A stretch of DNA of 45,153 nucleotides, taken from positions 1-45,153 of the forward strand of contig NZ_JAODMK010000023.1 of assembly GCF_025465545.1 (NCBI RefSeq), written 5' to 3'. How positions within the stretch are numbered: the first letter of the stretch is position 1; each line of letters opens with the position of its first letter. Made by a program: the position numbers and the translations under genes. Below the pieces are notes generated by a model. The model did no database searches. It saw only the letters and a list, made by a program, of their open reading frames with translations, and was not told the DNA's origin. Positions 32,569 through 42,367 of this stretch are shown piece after piece. This DNA comes from Naasia sp. (GTDB lineage Bacteria > Actinomycetota > Actinomycetes > Actinomycetales > Microbacteriaceae).

Positions 32569-33309
32569 TCAGGTGGCGCTGGAGAAGCCGGCCGCTATGC
32601 CGAGCAGGATCCGGCTGAACTCGTCCGGCCGGGTCAGGCTCACCAGATGCGATGCGCCCGGAACCACGAGCAGGTCCGACCACGATTCGGGCATGCCCGG
32701 CCGGGCCTTCGCGGCGCGTAGATAGCGACGCTCCTCGAGCCGGAAATGGTCGAACTGCCCGTTGACGAGCAGGAGCGGCACCCGGATCCGGCCGATCGCC
32801 TCGATCGGTCGCACCCCAGCCATCGCCCGCAGGCCGTCGCCCATCACATCGAGGGCGACCCCGCCCCGTACCACGTCCTCGCGACCGGGGATCGGGATGA
32901 ACCGGTCGATCATGAACTGGTTGATGGCGGCTCCGCGATCCGGCAGCCGCCCGATCGCGGCGGCGATCCCGCGGTAGCCCGCCAGGGCGGCACCGCGAGG
33001 GGTCGTTCCGCAGGCGGCCGCCACCATCCCGGCGATGCGGCCCGCGCCCCGCTCCGCCGCCCAGTGCAGCCCCAGGTAGCCGCCGAGCGAGAGTCCGCAC
33101 ACGAGCACCGGGCCGGCCAGCGCGTCGACCGCCTCATCGATGACATCCAGCGCGCCTGCCAGAGTGAAGCGCTCGCCGAGCCGCGTGCCATGCCCGGGAA
33201 GGTCCACCGCGCGATTCGGAATGCCGGCCGCGTCGAGTGCGTCGACCTGCGCGCGCCACATGGTCGCCGAGGTCCGGATTCCGTGCACGAGCACGATCGA
33301 GGGGCCCAT
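32569..33309 (-). CDS. Alpha/beta hydrolase
   Basis: The product is 246 aa. It begins directly with IVLVHGIRTSATMW (oxyanion strand), has DLPGHGTRLGE, the nucleophile elbow CGLSLGG (Ser74), a likely acid in NGQFDHF, and the catalytic His in PGASHLVSLTRPDEF. It resembles small esterases and lactonases; the substrate is unknown. TAGTCT lies 6 nt before the ATG, so it starts leaderless, back to back with the aminotransferase gene. Confidence 0.87.
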   Translation of the reverse strand: MGPSIVLVHGIRTSATMWRAQVDALDAAGIPNRAVDLPGHGTRLGERFTLAGALDVIDEAVDALAGPVLVCGLSLGGYLGLHWAAERGAGRIAGMVAAACGTTPRGAALAGYRGIAAAIGRLPDRGAAINQFMIDRFIPIPGREDVVRGGVALDVMGDGLRAMAGVRPIEAIGRIRVPLLLVNGQFDHFRLEERRYLRAAKARPGMPESWSDLLVVPGASHLVSLTRPDEFSRILLGIAAGFSSAT

Positions 33310-33315
33310 CCCGCG

Positions 33316-33325
33316 AGACTACGCT
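33316..33325. promoter_or_regulatory. Overlapping divergent -10 elements, hydrolase and aminotransferase
   Basis: Minus strand TAGTCT (33316-33321) lies 6 nt from the ATG at 33309. Plus strand TACGCT (33320-33325) lies 8 nt from the ATG at 33334. The hexamers share two bases, so the two polymerases cannot bind at once. Confidence 0.5.
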
Positions 33326-33333
33326 GACGGGCG

Positions 33334-34479
33334 ATGCCTTCTCTCGCCTCGCAGGTCGCCTCCGTTCCGCCCTCGGGAATCCGGCGCATCCACGAGATCG
33401 CGGTCCAGCTCGACGACGTGCTGGGCCTCGCGATCGGGGAGCCGGACGTGGCGGTCGCCCCGCACGTGCTGGCCGCCGGCAGTGCCGCCTGGCTCGCCGA
33501 TGACACGAACTACACCGGCAACGGGGGCCTCCCGGAGTTCCGGCAGGCAGTGCGCGAGAAGCTCCGGGAGCGCAACGGCATCGACGTGGACCTCGAGCGC
33601 ATCTGGGCCACGACCGGCGCCACCCAGGCCCTTCATCTGGCGATGAGCCTCACCCTCGCGCCGGGCGACGAGATCCTGCTGCCCGACCCGGGCTACACGA
33701 CCTTCCCGATGAACGCGCGGATGCTGCACGCCGAGCCGGTTCCCTACGTGCTGGCCGTGGAGCGCGGCTTCCTGCCGGACGTCGACGAGCTGGAGCGTCT
33801 CGTCACCGACCGCACCCGCGTGCTCATGATCAACTCGCCGTCCAACCCGCTCGGTGCCGTGTTCCCCCGCGAGGTGCTCGCAACACTGCTCGACTTCGCC
33901 ACCCGGCACGACCTGTGGGTGATCAGCGACGAGGTGTACGAGTCGTTCACCTACGGTCGGACGCACACGAGTGTCGCAGCCCTCGACCGGCACGACCGCG
34001 TCTTCAGCGTGTTCTCCGTGTCGAAGACCTACGCCCTGACCGGCGCGCGGGTCGGCTACCTGGTGACGCCACCCGCGTTCGCGGCCGTGCTGCGCACCTA
34101 CCAGGAGGCGATCGTCTCCTGCGTCAACACCCCCGCCCAGCGCGCCGCGATCGCCGCGATCCAGGGCGACCAGAGCCACGTCGAGGTCGCGGCGGAGCAC
34201 TACCGCGGCAACCTCGACGCGGCCACGGCGCTCCTCGACGAGCGGGGCATCCGCTATCTGCCGCCCACCGGCGCGTTCTACCTGTGGATCGACGTCTCGC
34301 ACGCGAGCGACGGTGACGTTGCCGCCTGGGCGGAGTCCTTCCTTCTCACACAGCGGGTGTCGGTCGCTCCCGGGTCGGCGTTCGGCCGGAGCGGGGAGGG
34401 CTGGATCCGGATCTGCGCGGCCGCCTCCCGCGAGGTGCTGCTCGAAGGCCTCCGCCGCCTGCCAGCCCCGACTCCCTGA
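33334..34479 (+). CDS. Class I/II pyridoxal-phosphate aminotransferase
   Basis: The product is 381 aa, a full fold-type I aminotransferase: LAIGEPDVAVAPHV, YTGNGGLPEFRQAVREK, TTGATQALHLAMSL, NSPSNPLGAVF, SDEVYESFTYG, and the PLP Lys231 in FSVSKTYALTGARVGY. The closing Arg is in GEGWIRICAA. It belongs to the aspartate/aromatic aminotransferase subgroup; substrate specificity is not predictable. The start is probably leaderless. It ends at a complex inverted repeat. Confidence 0.92.
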   Translation: MPSLASQVASVPPSGIRRIHEIAVQLDDVLGLAIGEPDVAVAPHVLAAGSAAWLADDTNYTGNGGLPEFRQAVREKLRERNGIDVDLERIWATTGATQALHLAMSLTLAPGDEILLPDPGYTTFPMNARMLHAEPVPYVLAVERGFLPDVDELERLVTDRTRVLMINSPSNPLGAVFPREVLATLLDFATRHDLWVISDEVYESFTYGRTHTSVAALDRHDRVFSVFSVSKTYALTGARVGYLVTPPAFAAVLRTYQEAIVSCVNTPAQRAAIAAIQGDQSHVEVAAEHYRGNLDAATALLDERGIRYLPPTGAFYLWIDVSHASDGDVAAWAESFLLTQRVSVAPGSAFGRSGEGWIRICAAASREVLLEGLRRLPAPTP

Positions 34480-34570
34480 CGCCGAGCCGTCCCCCGCCGA
34501 GTGCGCCCGGTGACGCCGAGCGCGGGTCGGACACGGGGCGCACTCGGCGTCTGGAGGCGCGCTCGGCGTC
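34478..34570. terminator. Nested GACGCCGAG inverted repeats between convergent genes
   Basis: CGCCGAGTGCGCCC (34495-34508) pairs perfectly with 34536-34549. GACGCCGAGC occurs at 34478 and 34512, and either copy can pair with the inverse copy ending at 34570, so alternative folds are possible. It lies between the aminotransferase and NUDIX genes. Confidence 0.6.
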
Positions 34571-34575
34571 GCGCC

Positions 34576-35052
34576 TCAGAGCTCCTCGAGGTCCAGCGCC
34601 GCCGCCGGATCGTCCGACAGCGCGCGGGCGATCCGCCTGCGTGAGCCGTCGTCGAGCTCGGGCAGGGCACCGACCGGGAACCACGCCACGGCGAGCGACT
34701 CGTCGTCGGCGACGCGGGCGTCTCCGCCCAGGTAGCGGCAGCGGAAGGTGAGGTCGGTGAACTGGGTCCGGTCGCCGTTCGGATAGGTGATCGGCCGGGT
34801 GACCGATACCGCCGCGAGGCGCTCCACCGCCGCGGTGACGCCGGTCTCCTCCAACACCTCCCGCACGGCGGTGGCCGCCGGATGCTCGCCCGGCTCGACG
34901 ATCCCGGAGACCGTCGACCAGCGGCCAGTATCGGCCCGCTGAGCGAGCAGCACCCGGTCGCCGTCGAGCACGATCGCGCTGACTCCGACGAGCCAGAGCG
35001 GGTCTGTCCCGACCTTGGCGCGGAGGGCGAGGATGAAGTCGGGGACCGGCAT
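34576..35052 (-). CDS. NUDIX hydrolase
   Basis: The product is 158 aa. The Nudix box GIVEPGEHPAATAVREVLEETGV matches GX5EX7REUXEEXGU exactly. The protein starts PVPDFILALRAKVGTDPLW and has VSAIVLDGDRVLLAQRADTGRW before the box. It hydrolyses a nucleoside-diphosphate-linked compound; the substrate is unknown. The start is the ATG at 35052, 7 nt after TACACT. The frame runs on antisense through lepA, which is not coding. Confidence 0.92.
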   Translation of the reverse strand: MPVPDFILALRAKVGTDPLWLVGVSAIVLDGDRVLLAQRADTGRWSTVSGIVEPGEHPAATAVREVLEETGVTAAVERLAAVSVTRPITYPNGDRTQFTDLTFRCRYLGGDARVADDESLAVAWFPVGALPELDDGSRRRIARALSDDPAAALDLEEL

Positions 35053-35059
35053 GCGGGGC

Positions 35060-35065
35060 AGTGTA
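35060..35065 (-). promoter_or_regulatory. -10 element (TACACT), leaderless start of NUDIX gene
   Basis: On the minus strand TACACT is followed by 7 nt and the ATG at 35052. Confidence 0.5.
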
Positions 35066-35136
35066 CGGGAGCGTCCGCGAGGTGCGCGGCCCGCCGGCGA
35101 CGCAGCGGCACGAGATGCATGGGAAACTGAACCGAC

Positions 35137-36984
<1,848 letters not shown>

Positions 36985-37034
36985 CGGTCCTGCATTCGGC
37001 CCAGATGCGAGTGGGGCGAGAAGCGTGGTCGGAG

Positions 37035-37361
37035 TCAGAGAGTCCGGCCGTCGCCGTTCGCCGCCCGACCATGGCGTGGGGCGACCGTCATCGCGACAGC
37101 CACGACATCGCCCTCGCCGACCCGCTCCCGGTCTCGAACGATCTTCTTCACCGGAAGCACATAGCCGCCGTTCCTCGGCAGCAGAGACGTCTCCCACTCC
37201 GTGGCACCGATGCGCGCGCGCACGGGGATCGCACCCCAGCCATAGGTGGTGACCGGCGCATCGGCCCGAACCTGGTCGCGCAGGTCGTCCGGGAGCGTGA
37301 GCCAGTAGAACGGCGCAGGCCCGCGCCACTCGAACAGCTCCGCCCGGAAAGTCGCGTCCAT
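37035..37361 (-). CDS. DUF1905 domain protein
   Basis: The product is 108 aa. It matches the DUF1905 pattern: FRAELFEWRGPAPFYWLTLP, WGAIPVRARIGATEWETSLLP and YVLPVKKIVRDRERVGEGD. The fold is a small beta barrel of unknown function, often fused to or near YdeI/OmpD-associated domains, which are absent here. The ATG at 37361 is 7 nt after TAGCCT; the upstream open frame overlaps the DUF1990 gene and is rejected. It converges with lepA. Confidence 0.85.
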   Translation of the reverse strand: MDATFRAELFEWRGPAPFYWLTLPDDLRDQVRADAPVTTYGWGAIPVRARIGATEWETSLLPRNGGYVLPVKKIVRDRERVGEGDVVAVAMTVAPRHGRAANGDGRTL

Positions 37362-37368
37362 AGGGGCG

Positions 37369-37374
37369 AGGCTA
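37369..37374 (-). promoter_or_regulatory. -10 element (TAGCCT), leaderless start of DUF1905 gene
   Basis: On the minus strand TAGCCT is followed by 7 nt and the ATG at 37361. Confidence 0.5.
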
Positions 37375-37432
37375 GAGGGAGATCCCCGGGTTGATCGCCA
37401 GCCCGTCACGGCGCTGTCAGGGGGAGACCAGC

Positions 37433-37438
37433 TAACGT
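37433..37438 (+). promoter_or_regulatory. -10 element (TAACGT) of the DUF1990 leader ORF
   Basis: TAACGT is followed by 6 nt and the ATG at 37445 of a 24-codon ORF. Confidence 0.45.
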
Positions 37439-37444
37439 CGAGGG

Positions 37445-37519
37445 ATGCACCGCACGCCGCCGTCGCGCTCCGTCGCCGCCCTCGCGGCCGCGAAGCTCCC
37501 TCAGGAGGGCGCCGAGTGA
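37445..37519 (+). CDS. Leaderless 24-aa leader ORF upstream of DUF1990 gene
   Basis: The ORF reads ATG to TGA and encodes MHRTPPSRSVAALAAAKLPQ plus EGAE. Its stop overlaps the GTG of the DUF1990 gene (GTGA), and AGGAGG for that gene lies within the ORF. A -10 hexamer sits 6 nt before the ATG. Translation of the small ORF probably controls or enables translation of DUF1990. It has no Cys run or other amino acid run typical of attenuators. Confidence 0.45.
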   Translation: MHRTPPSRSVAALAAAKLPQEGAE

Positions 37520-38184
37520 CGGGACCTCGCCGTTCCTCGTCGTTCGGCGCCGACTCCTCCCTCAACTACGCGTCGATCGGCGCCACCCAGAACCCCGACG
37601 TGGTGCTGTTCCCGCCGAAGGGCTTCCGCACGTTCCAGCAGAGTCACCGGATCGGCAGCGGCGCGACCCGGTTCGAGATCGCCTCGCGAACCCTGATGAC
37701 CTGGGGCGTGCACCGCAACAGCGGCATCCCCGTGGTGGACATCTCCCGAGAGGCGGCGGACCTCACCTACAAGGGCATCGAGTTCGACGGCAGCGGCCGT
37801 CCGGTCGGTCCGGCGGACCCGCCGGCCGAGGACCTCTTCGCCCCCGATGGCACCCCCTATGTCTCCGCGGGGATGACAGCGGTCATGATCTTCCCCATCG
37901 GGCCGTTCAAGGTGCGGGCTCCGGTGAAGGTGGTCTACACGATCGACGAGCCGGACCGGGTCGGCTTCGCCTACGGCACCCGGCACGGGCACCCGTCGAA
38001 GGCCGAGCAGCTGCAGTACGTCGAGCGGGAGCAGGACGGCTCCGTCTGGCTGACCATCCGCTCCATCTCGGCGCCGAGCAGTGGGCGCTTCAGGCTGACC
38101 ACCACTCTGCTGCGGGCGACTCAGAAGCGCTACGCGCGGCGGTTCCTCACCGCGCTGCACCCCACCCGGTCCCCGAACGGCTGA
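37516..38184 (+). CDS. DUF1990 domain protein
   Basis: The product is 222 aa. It shows the DUF1990 core: FRTFQQSHRIGSGATRFEIASRTLMTWGVHRNSG, VKVVYTIDEPDRVGFAYGTRHGHPSKAEQ and the C-terminal TLLRATQKRYARRFLTAL. These proteins have a START-like fold and no proven function. The start is GTG with AGGAGG upstream, overlapping a 24-aa leader ORF. It converges with the HAD gene (2 bp gap). Confidence 0.87.
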   Translation: MTGPRRSSSFGADSSLNYASIGATQNPDVVLFPPKGFRTFQQSHRIGSGATRFEIASRTLMTWGVHRNSGIPVVDISREAADLTYKGIEFDGSGRPVGPADPPAEDLFAPDGTPYVSAGMTAVMIFPIGPFKVRAPVKVVYTIDEPDRVGFAYGTRHGHPSKAEQLQYVEREQDGSVWLTIRSISAPSSGRFRLTTTLLRATQKRYARRFLTALHPTRSPNG

Positions 38185-38186
38185 CG

Positions 38187-38852
38187 CTAGGCCTGCCGCA
38201 GGTAGGCCAGGAGGTCCGGCAGACCGGTGACGAGGTCCGGCATCACGAATACGGCGCCCGTCCGCTCGAGTTCGCGGGCCGGGAACACCCCGGTCGCGAC
38301 CGCCAGGAACGGGATGCCGACAGCGGCGGCCGCCGCATCGTCGCTGGGGGTGTCCCCGACGATCACCCGCGGACTGCCGTGGAGTGCGGCGCTCGCCGCA
38401 GTGGTGAGCTCGCTGCGGGCGCGCGCCTGATCGCCGAAGAACGACCGCTCCCAGTCGAACAGGGCCGGGTCGAGACCGGCGCCCTCGAGCTTCACCCGGG
38501 CCCGCCGCGGTGAGTTGCCGGTGAGCAGGCAGTTCGTCCAGCCCGCCGCGAGCACGGCGTCCAGCGCCTCGTGCACGCCGGGGGCGAGCTGGCGGCGGTC
38601 CGCCCCCGTGTGCCGCTCAACGGAGAGATCATCGAGCCGGTCCGCGACGGCGTGGTGCAGGTCGGGGGAGAGCCCGTGCTCCGCGAGGCGCTCGGCGATG
38701 ATCTGCCCGTCGACCTTGCCGTGCTCGGCCGGTCTGGGACCCGAGGGAGAGATGCCGGCGATCTGCTCGATCGCCTCGTCGTAGAGGCTGCCGGCCCGGG
38801 GACCGTTGAGGAGCAGGGTTCCGTCGACGTCCCAGAGCACGTATTTCGCCAC
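38187..38852 (-). CDS. HAD-superfamily hydrolase
   Basis: The product is 221 aa from the GTG at 38852. Motif I is YVLWDVDGTLL (Asp nucleophile and DxD) at the N-terminus, a helical cap follows, motif II is CLLTGNSPRRARV, and motif IV is VIVGDTPSDDAAAAAVG. It would be a phosphatase of the PGP/Gph type acting on a small phosphate ester. An ATG 6 codons upstream (38870) is an alternative; I prefer GTG because GGAAGAG lies at good spacing and the conserved start is MAKYVLWDVDGT. Confidence 0.87.
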   Translation of the reverse strand: MAKYVLWDVDGTLLLNGPRAGSLYDEAIEQIAGISPSGPRPAEHGKVDGQIIAERLAEHGLSPDLHHAVADRLDDLSVERHTGADRRQLAPGVHEALDAVLAAGWTNCLLTGNSPRRARVKLEGAGLDPALFDWERSFFGDQARARSELTTAASAALHGSPRVIVGDTPSDDAAAAAVGIPFLAVATGVFPARELERTGAVFVMPDLVTGLPDLLAYLRQA

Positions 38853-38930
38853 CGCTCGACTCTTCCACATCGGAAGCGCCAGCCGGACCCGCCCGCCTCC
38901 GGGCCCCCGCGGAGCAGGGAGAATGGAGGG

Positions 38931-40172
38931 ATGCCCAGCGCCCTGCCCCTCGCCGACCCGGCGCCGGCGGACGGGCTGCTGCCGGCAAGCGCCGCGCCCC
39001 GCGCGGGCGACCGGGCCTTCGGGGTCTACCTGCACGTCCCGTTCTGCCGGGTGCGCTGCGGCTACTGCGACTTCAACACCTACACCGCGACCGAGCTGCG
39101 CGGCGTCTCGCGCGACGACTATCCTGCCCACGCCGCCGCGGAGATCGCGTTCGCCGCTCGGGTGCTCGAGCGGTCCGGACTGCCCGAGCGCCCCGCCGCC
39201 TCCGTCTTCTTCGGCGGGGGCACCCCCACCCTCCTGCCGGCGACCGACCTGGTGCGGATGCTCGACTCTGTCCGCGCGGGCTTCGGCATCGCACCCGGCG
39301 CGGAGATCACGACGGAAGCCAACCCGGACTCGGTGGATGCCGACTACCTGCTCGTGCTGGCCGATGCCGGCTTCACCCGGGTGTCCTTCGGCATGCAGTC
39401 GGCCGTCCCGTCGGTGCTGGCGACGCTGGAGCGAACGCACGACCCTGCGCGCATCCCGCTCGTCGTCGGCTGGGCCCGCGACGCCGGACTCGATGTGAGC
39501 CTGGACCTGATCTACGGCACGCCGGGGGAGGGCCTCGGCGACTGGCGGACGTCGCTCGAGTCCGCCCTCGCCGAGGACCCGGACCACCTGTCGGCGTACG
39601 CCCTGATCGTCGAGGACGGCACCAAGCTCGCCCGGCAGATCCGCTCCGGGCTGGTGGCGGCGCCGGACGACGACCTGCAGGCCGACATGTACGAGCTGGC
39701 CGACCAGCTGCTCGGCGCGGCGGGCTACGCCTGGTACGAGGTCAGCAACTGGGCGCGGAGCGCGGCGGACGGCACGCCGGATCCACGGCTGCGCTCGAGG
39801 CACAACCTGGCCTACTGGACCGGCGAGGACTGGTGGGGGGTCGGACCCGGGGCGCACAGCCACGTCGGCGGAGTCCGCTGGTGGAATGCCCGCCACCCGG
39901 CGGCGTATGCGGAGCGGGTGCTCCTCGGCGATTCCCCCGCGGTGGGGCGCGAGACGCTCGGACCGGAGGCGCGGGAGCTCGAGCGCGTGCTGCTCCGGAC
40001 CCGGATCCGTGAGGGGATCGCGATCCCGACGCTGCCCCCACCGGCGCGGGCAGCCGTCGCCGGACTGATCGCCGACGACCTGGTGGACGCAGAAGCCGCC
40101 CTCCGCGGTCGGCTGACGCTGACGCTGCGGGGGCGGCTCCTGGCCGACGACGTGGTGCGCCGGCTCACCTGA
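38931..40172 (+). CDS. hemW: Heme chaperone HemW (radical SAM)
   Basis: The product is 413 aa. The radical SAM cluster motif is CRVRCGYC (Cys39, 43, 46) in YLHVPFCRVRCGYCDFNTY. It is followed by FFGGGTPTLLP, TTEANPDSVD, SFGMQSAVPSVL, DLIYGTPGE and the HemW marker RHNLAYWTGEDWWGVGPGAHS. The CX3CX2C motif lacks the extra Cys seen in coproporphyrinogen oxidase HemN, which supports HemW. Its position between lepA and hrcA is standard. GGAGG precedes the ATG. Confidence 0.93.
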   Translation: MPSALPLADPAPADGLLPASAAPRAGDRAFGVYLHVPFCRVRCGYCDFNTYTATELRGVSRDDYPAHAAAEIAFAARVLERSGLPERPAASVFFGGGTPTLLPATDLVRMLDSVRAGFGIAPGAEITTEANPDSVDADYLLVLADAGFTRVSFGMQSAVPSVLATLERTHDPARIPLVVGWARDAGLDVSLDLIYGTPGEGLGDWRTSLESALAEDPDHLSAYALIVEDGTKLARQIRSGLVAAPDDDLQADMYELADQLLGAAGYAWYEVSNWARSAADGTPDPRLRSRHNLAYWTGEDWWGVGPGAHSHVGGVRWWNARHPAAYAERVLLGDSPAVGRETLGPEARELERVLLRTRIREGIAIPTLPPPARAAVAGLIADDLVDAEAALRGRLTLTLRGRLLADDVVRRLT

Positions 40173-40175
40173 CCT

Positions 40176-40553
40176 CTACTTGACGAACTTGATGGTGAGC
40201 GGGTACGAGTACGGCTCGCCCGCGTTCGCCTTCATCGCGGCGAGAATCCCGAAGACGACCACCAGCACGAACACGACGAAGTACAGCACGACGCCGATCA
40301 GCACCAGGAAGAGGAGGCCCGACACGATATAGGCGATCAGCATCGTGAGCTGGAAGTTGAGTGCCGTCTTGGTGTGCTCCGCCACGAAGGCGCCGCGGTC
40401 CTTGAACACGAGGAAGGTGATCAGCGGAGCGAGGAAGCCGAAGATGATGCCGCCGACATGGGTCAGCGTCGACCACATGCGCTGGTCATGTGGGGACAAC
40501 GGCGCGGCCGGCGGGTAGGCGCCCGGCGGGGGAGGAGGCGGCGTAGCGCTCAT
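40176..40553 (-). CDS. DUF4870 membrane protein A
   Basis: The product is 125 aa. A Pro-rich start (ATPPPPPPGAYPP) is followed by WSTLTHVGGIIFGFLAPLITFLVFKDRG, two further hydrophobic helices, and a final AMKANAGEPYSYPLTIKFVK. This is the DUF4870 (Tic20-like) pattern. AAGGA lies before the ATG. It is paralogous to the next gene upstream (40655) and is separated from it by a strong terminator, so the two are transcribed apart. Function unknown. Confidence 0.85.
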   Translation of the reverse strand: MSATPPPPPPGAYPPAAPLSPHDQRMWSTLTHVGGIIFGFLAPLITFLVFKDRGAFVAEHTKTALNFQLTMLIAYIVSGLLFLVLIGVVLYFVVFVLVVVFGILAAMKANAGEPYSYPLTIKFVK

Positions 40554-40590
40554 GGGATTCCTTCTGGTTCTCAGTGGAGCCCCAGTAAAC

Positions 40591-40628
40591 CGCACGGGCC
40601 GGGAACCTCGCGGTTCCCGGCCCGTGCG
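40591..40628 (-). terminator. 17-bp perfect hairpin between the two DUF4870 genes
   Basis: Arms 40591-40607 and 40612-40628 are exact inverse complements with a TCGC loop, 26 bp after the stop of the upstream DUF4870 gene. Confidence 0.85.
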
Positions 40629-40654
40629 ACGCGCCGATCGAAGCGGAGGCCGCC

Positions 40655-41104
40655 CTACTTGATGAGGCGGACGTTCACCGGGTAGCGGTAGGTGCCGCCG
40701 GCGTTGACCCGGACCCCGCCGAGGATGGAGAACACGACCGCGACGATCACGACGATCCAGTGGATGAGCAGCTGGATCAGTGCCCAGAGGCCGAACGTCA
40801 CGATCGAGAGGATCGTGCCGATGATCGCATTGATCACGAGGACTGCGGTCACCAGGATCTGGAAGTTCAGGGACTCCTTGCTCTCCACATTGGTGCGAGG
40901 ACCACGGTCCTTGAAGACCAGGTAGGTGATCAGCGGCGGAACCCAGCCGAGCCAGAAGAGGACGGCGACGCCGCCGAAGTGCGCGACGGAGGCCCACTGC
41001 TTGTCCTCGGCCGTGGTGAGCGGGGCGGCAGGAGCCGCGGGCGTGTAGGGCTGCTGCGGCCCGCCGGCGGCCGGGCCTTGCGGCGGGAGGTTCGAGTTGC
41101 TCAT
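40655..41104 (-). CDS. DUF4870 membrane protein B
   Basis: The product is 149 aa. A Pro/Gln/Ala-rich N-terminus (about 1-30) is followed by ASVAHFGGVAVLFWLGWVPPLITYLVFKDRG, SKESLNFQILV, and two hydrophobic helices ending VRVNAGGTYRYPVNVRLIK. It shares layout and C-terminal motif with DUF4870 protein A, so the pair arose by duplication. AAAGG precedes the ATG. It is divergent from hrcA. Confidence 0.85.
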   Translation of the reverse strand: MSNSNLPPQGPAAGGPQQPYTPAAPAAPLTTAEDKQWASVAHFGGVAVLFWLGWVPPLITYLVFKDRGPRTNVESKESLNFQILVTAVLVINAIIGTILSIVTFGLWALIQLLIHWIVVIVAVVFSILGGVRVNAGGTYRYPVNVRLIK

Positions 41105-41235
41105 GAGGTGCCTTTCGTCGAAGGGATGCGCATCACGCCTGCAGGCTCGATTTTGGCGAGCATCCGCGCTGGCACGGGCTCAAGATACTCCCGCTGCATT
41201 GTCCCTGCAATCGCGGAAAAATGACTGGCTCGGGG

Positions 41236-41241
41236 TACAAT
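41236..41241 (+). promoter_or_regulatory. -10 element (TACAAT) of the hrcA-dnaJ operon
   Basis: TACAAT matches the consensus in five of six positions and abuts the CIRCE operator. No clear -35 is seen. Confidence 0.6.
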
Positions 41242-41267
41242 TGGCACTCAGTCGGCGCGAGTGCCAG
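41241..41267 (+). promoter_or_regulatory. CIRCE operator
   Basis: TTGGCACTC-N9-GAGTGCCAG is a close match to the CIRCE consensus (TTAGCACTC-N9-GAGTGCTAA), the binding site of HrcA. It directly follows the -10, so bound HrcA would block transcription of hrcA-dnaJ. Confidence 0.93.
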
Positions 41268-41290
41268 GACTTGCCGCGGAGGGGATCGCC

Positions 41291-42313
41291 ATGGTGTCAG
41301 AGCGTGGCCTCGAGGTGCTCCGGGTGATCGTGCAGGACTACGTCGCCTCCCGTGAGCCGGTGGGGTCGAAGACCCTCGTCGACCGGTACGGCTTCGGCGT
41401 CTCCGCCGCCACGATCCGCAACGACATGGCGCAGCTCGAGGAGGAGGAGCTGATCGCGGCTCCGCACACTTCGTCGGGGCGGGTGCCCACCGACAAGGGC
41501 TACCGCGTGTTCGTGGATCAGCTCTCCGATCTGCGACCGCTGAGCGCCGCCCAGAAGCAGGCGATCGAGACATTCCTCGGCTCGTCCGTCGACCTCGACG
41601 ACGTGCTCTCGCGGACGGTGCGCCTGCTCTCCCAGCTCACCCAGCAGGTGGCCCTGCTGCAGTACCCGACCCTGTCCCGTGCCACGATCCGGCACATCGA
41701 GGTCGTCCTGCTCGCCCCTGCGCGGCTGCTCACCGTGCTCATCACCGACGGTGGACGGGTGGAGCAGCGCGTGGTCGACATGCCGCAGGACATCGACGCG
41801 CACTTCCTCGACGAGCTCCGGACGAAGCTCAACGCCTCGCTCGGGGGCGCGTCGCTGCCGGAGGCAGCGGAACGGCTGCGCTCCCTGCCGGACTCGTTCG
41901 CCCCGGAGTCGGTGCCGCTCGTCGAGCCGGTGGCCCGGTCACTGACCGAGCAGGCGCTCGCCGGCAGGCAGGACCGCTTCGTGCTCGCAGGCACGGGAAA
42001 CCTGGCCCGCACGGAGAAGGACTTCCCGGGGAGCATCCACCCCGTGCTCGACGCGATCGAGGAGCAGGTCGTGCTGCTCAAGCTCTTCAGCGAGATGGCG
42101 CACGATCAGAACGGCGTCGCCGTCAGCATCGGCCGGGAGAACGCGGCCTTCGGACTCGGCGAGGCCTCGGTCCTCTCGACGGGCTACAGTTCCTCGTCTG
42201 GAGAACTCGCCCGCCTGGGGGTGCTCGGGCCCACCAGAATGGATTACTCGAACAACATGGCGGCCGTGCGCGCCGTCGCCCGTTATCTCTCCCGCCTCCT
42301 GGGCGAGGGATGA
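41291..42313 (+). CDS. hrcA: Heat-inducible transcription repressor HrcA
   Basis: The product is 340 aa. The N-terminal winged helix (RGLEVLRVIVQDYVASREPVGSKTLVDRYGFGVSAATIRNDMAQLEEEELI) and HTSSGRVPTDKGYRVFVD are diagnostic. A GAF-like dimer domain and a C-terminal LGPTRMDYSNNMAAVRAVARYLS follow. It represses heat-shock genes through CIRCE, which is present just upstream, so it is autoregulated. The start is ATG at 41291 after GGAGGGG. Confidence 0.97.
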   Translation: MVSERGLEVLRVIVQDYVASREPVGSKTLVDRYGFGVSAATIRNDMAQLEEEELIAAPHTSSGRVPTDKGYRVFVDQLSDLRPLSAAQKQAIETFLGSSVDLDDVLSRTVRLLSQLTQQVALLQYPTLSRATIRHIEVVLLAPARLLTVLITDGGRVEQRVVDMPQDIDAHFLDELRTKLNASLGGASLPEAAERLRSLPDSFAPESVPLVEPVARSLTEQALAGRQDRFVLAGTGNLARTEKDFPGSIHPVLDAIEEQVVLLKLFSEMAHDQNGVAVSIGRENAAFGLGEASVLSTGYSSSSGELARLGVLGPTRMDYSNNMAAVRAVARYLSRLLGEG

Positions 42314-42367
42314 CGTTCCGCTTCTCGACTGCGCCGATCCGCGCGTCCGAAAGGTTCTCCCTCCGCT

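Noticed and set aside
37362-37565. Longer start for the DUF1905 gene at 37565
   Set aside because: The DUF1905 domain begins at the ATG at 37361, which has a -10 element 7 nt upstream; the extra residues are Arg/Pro-rich and overlap the DUF1990 gene.
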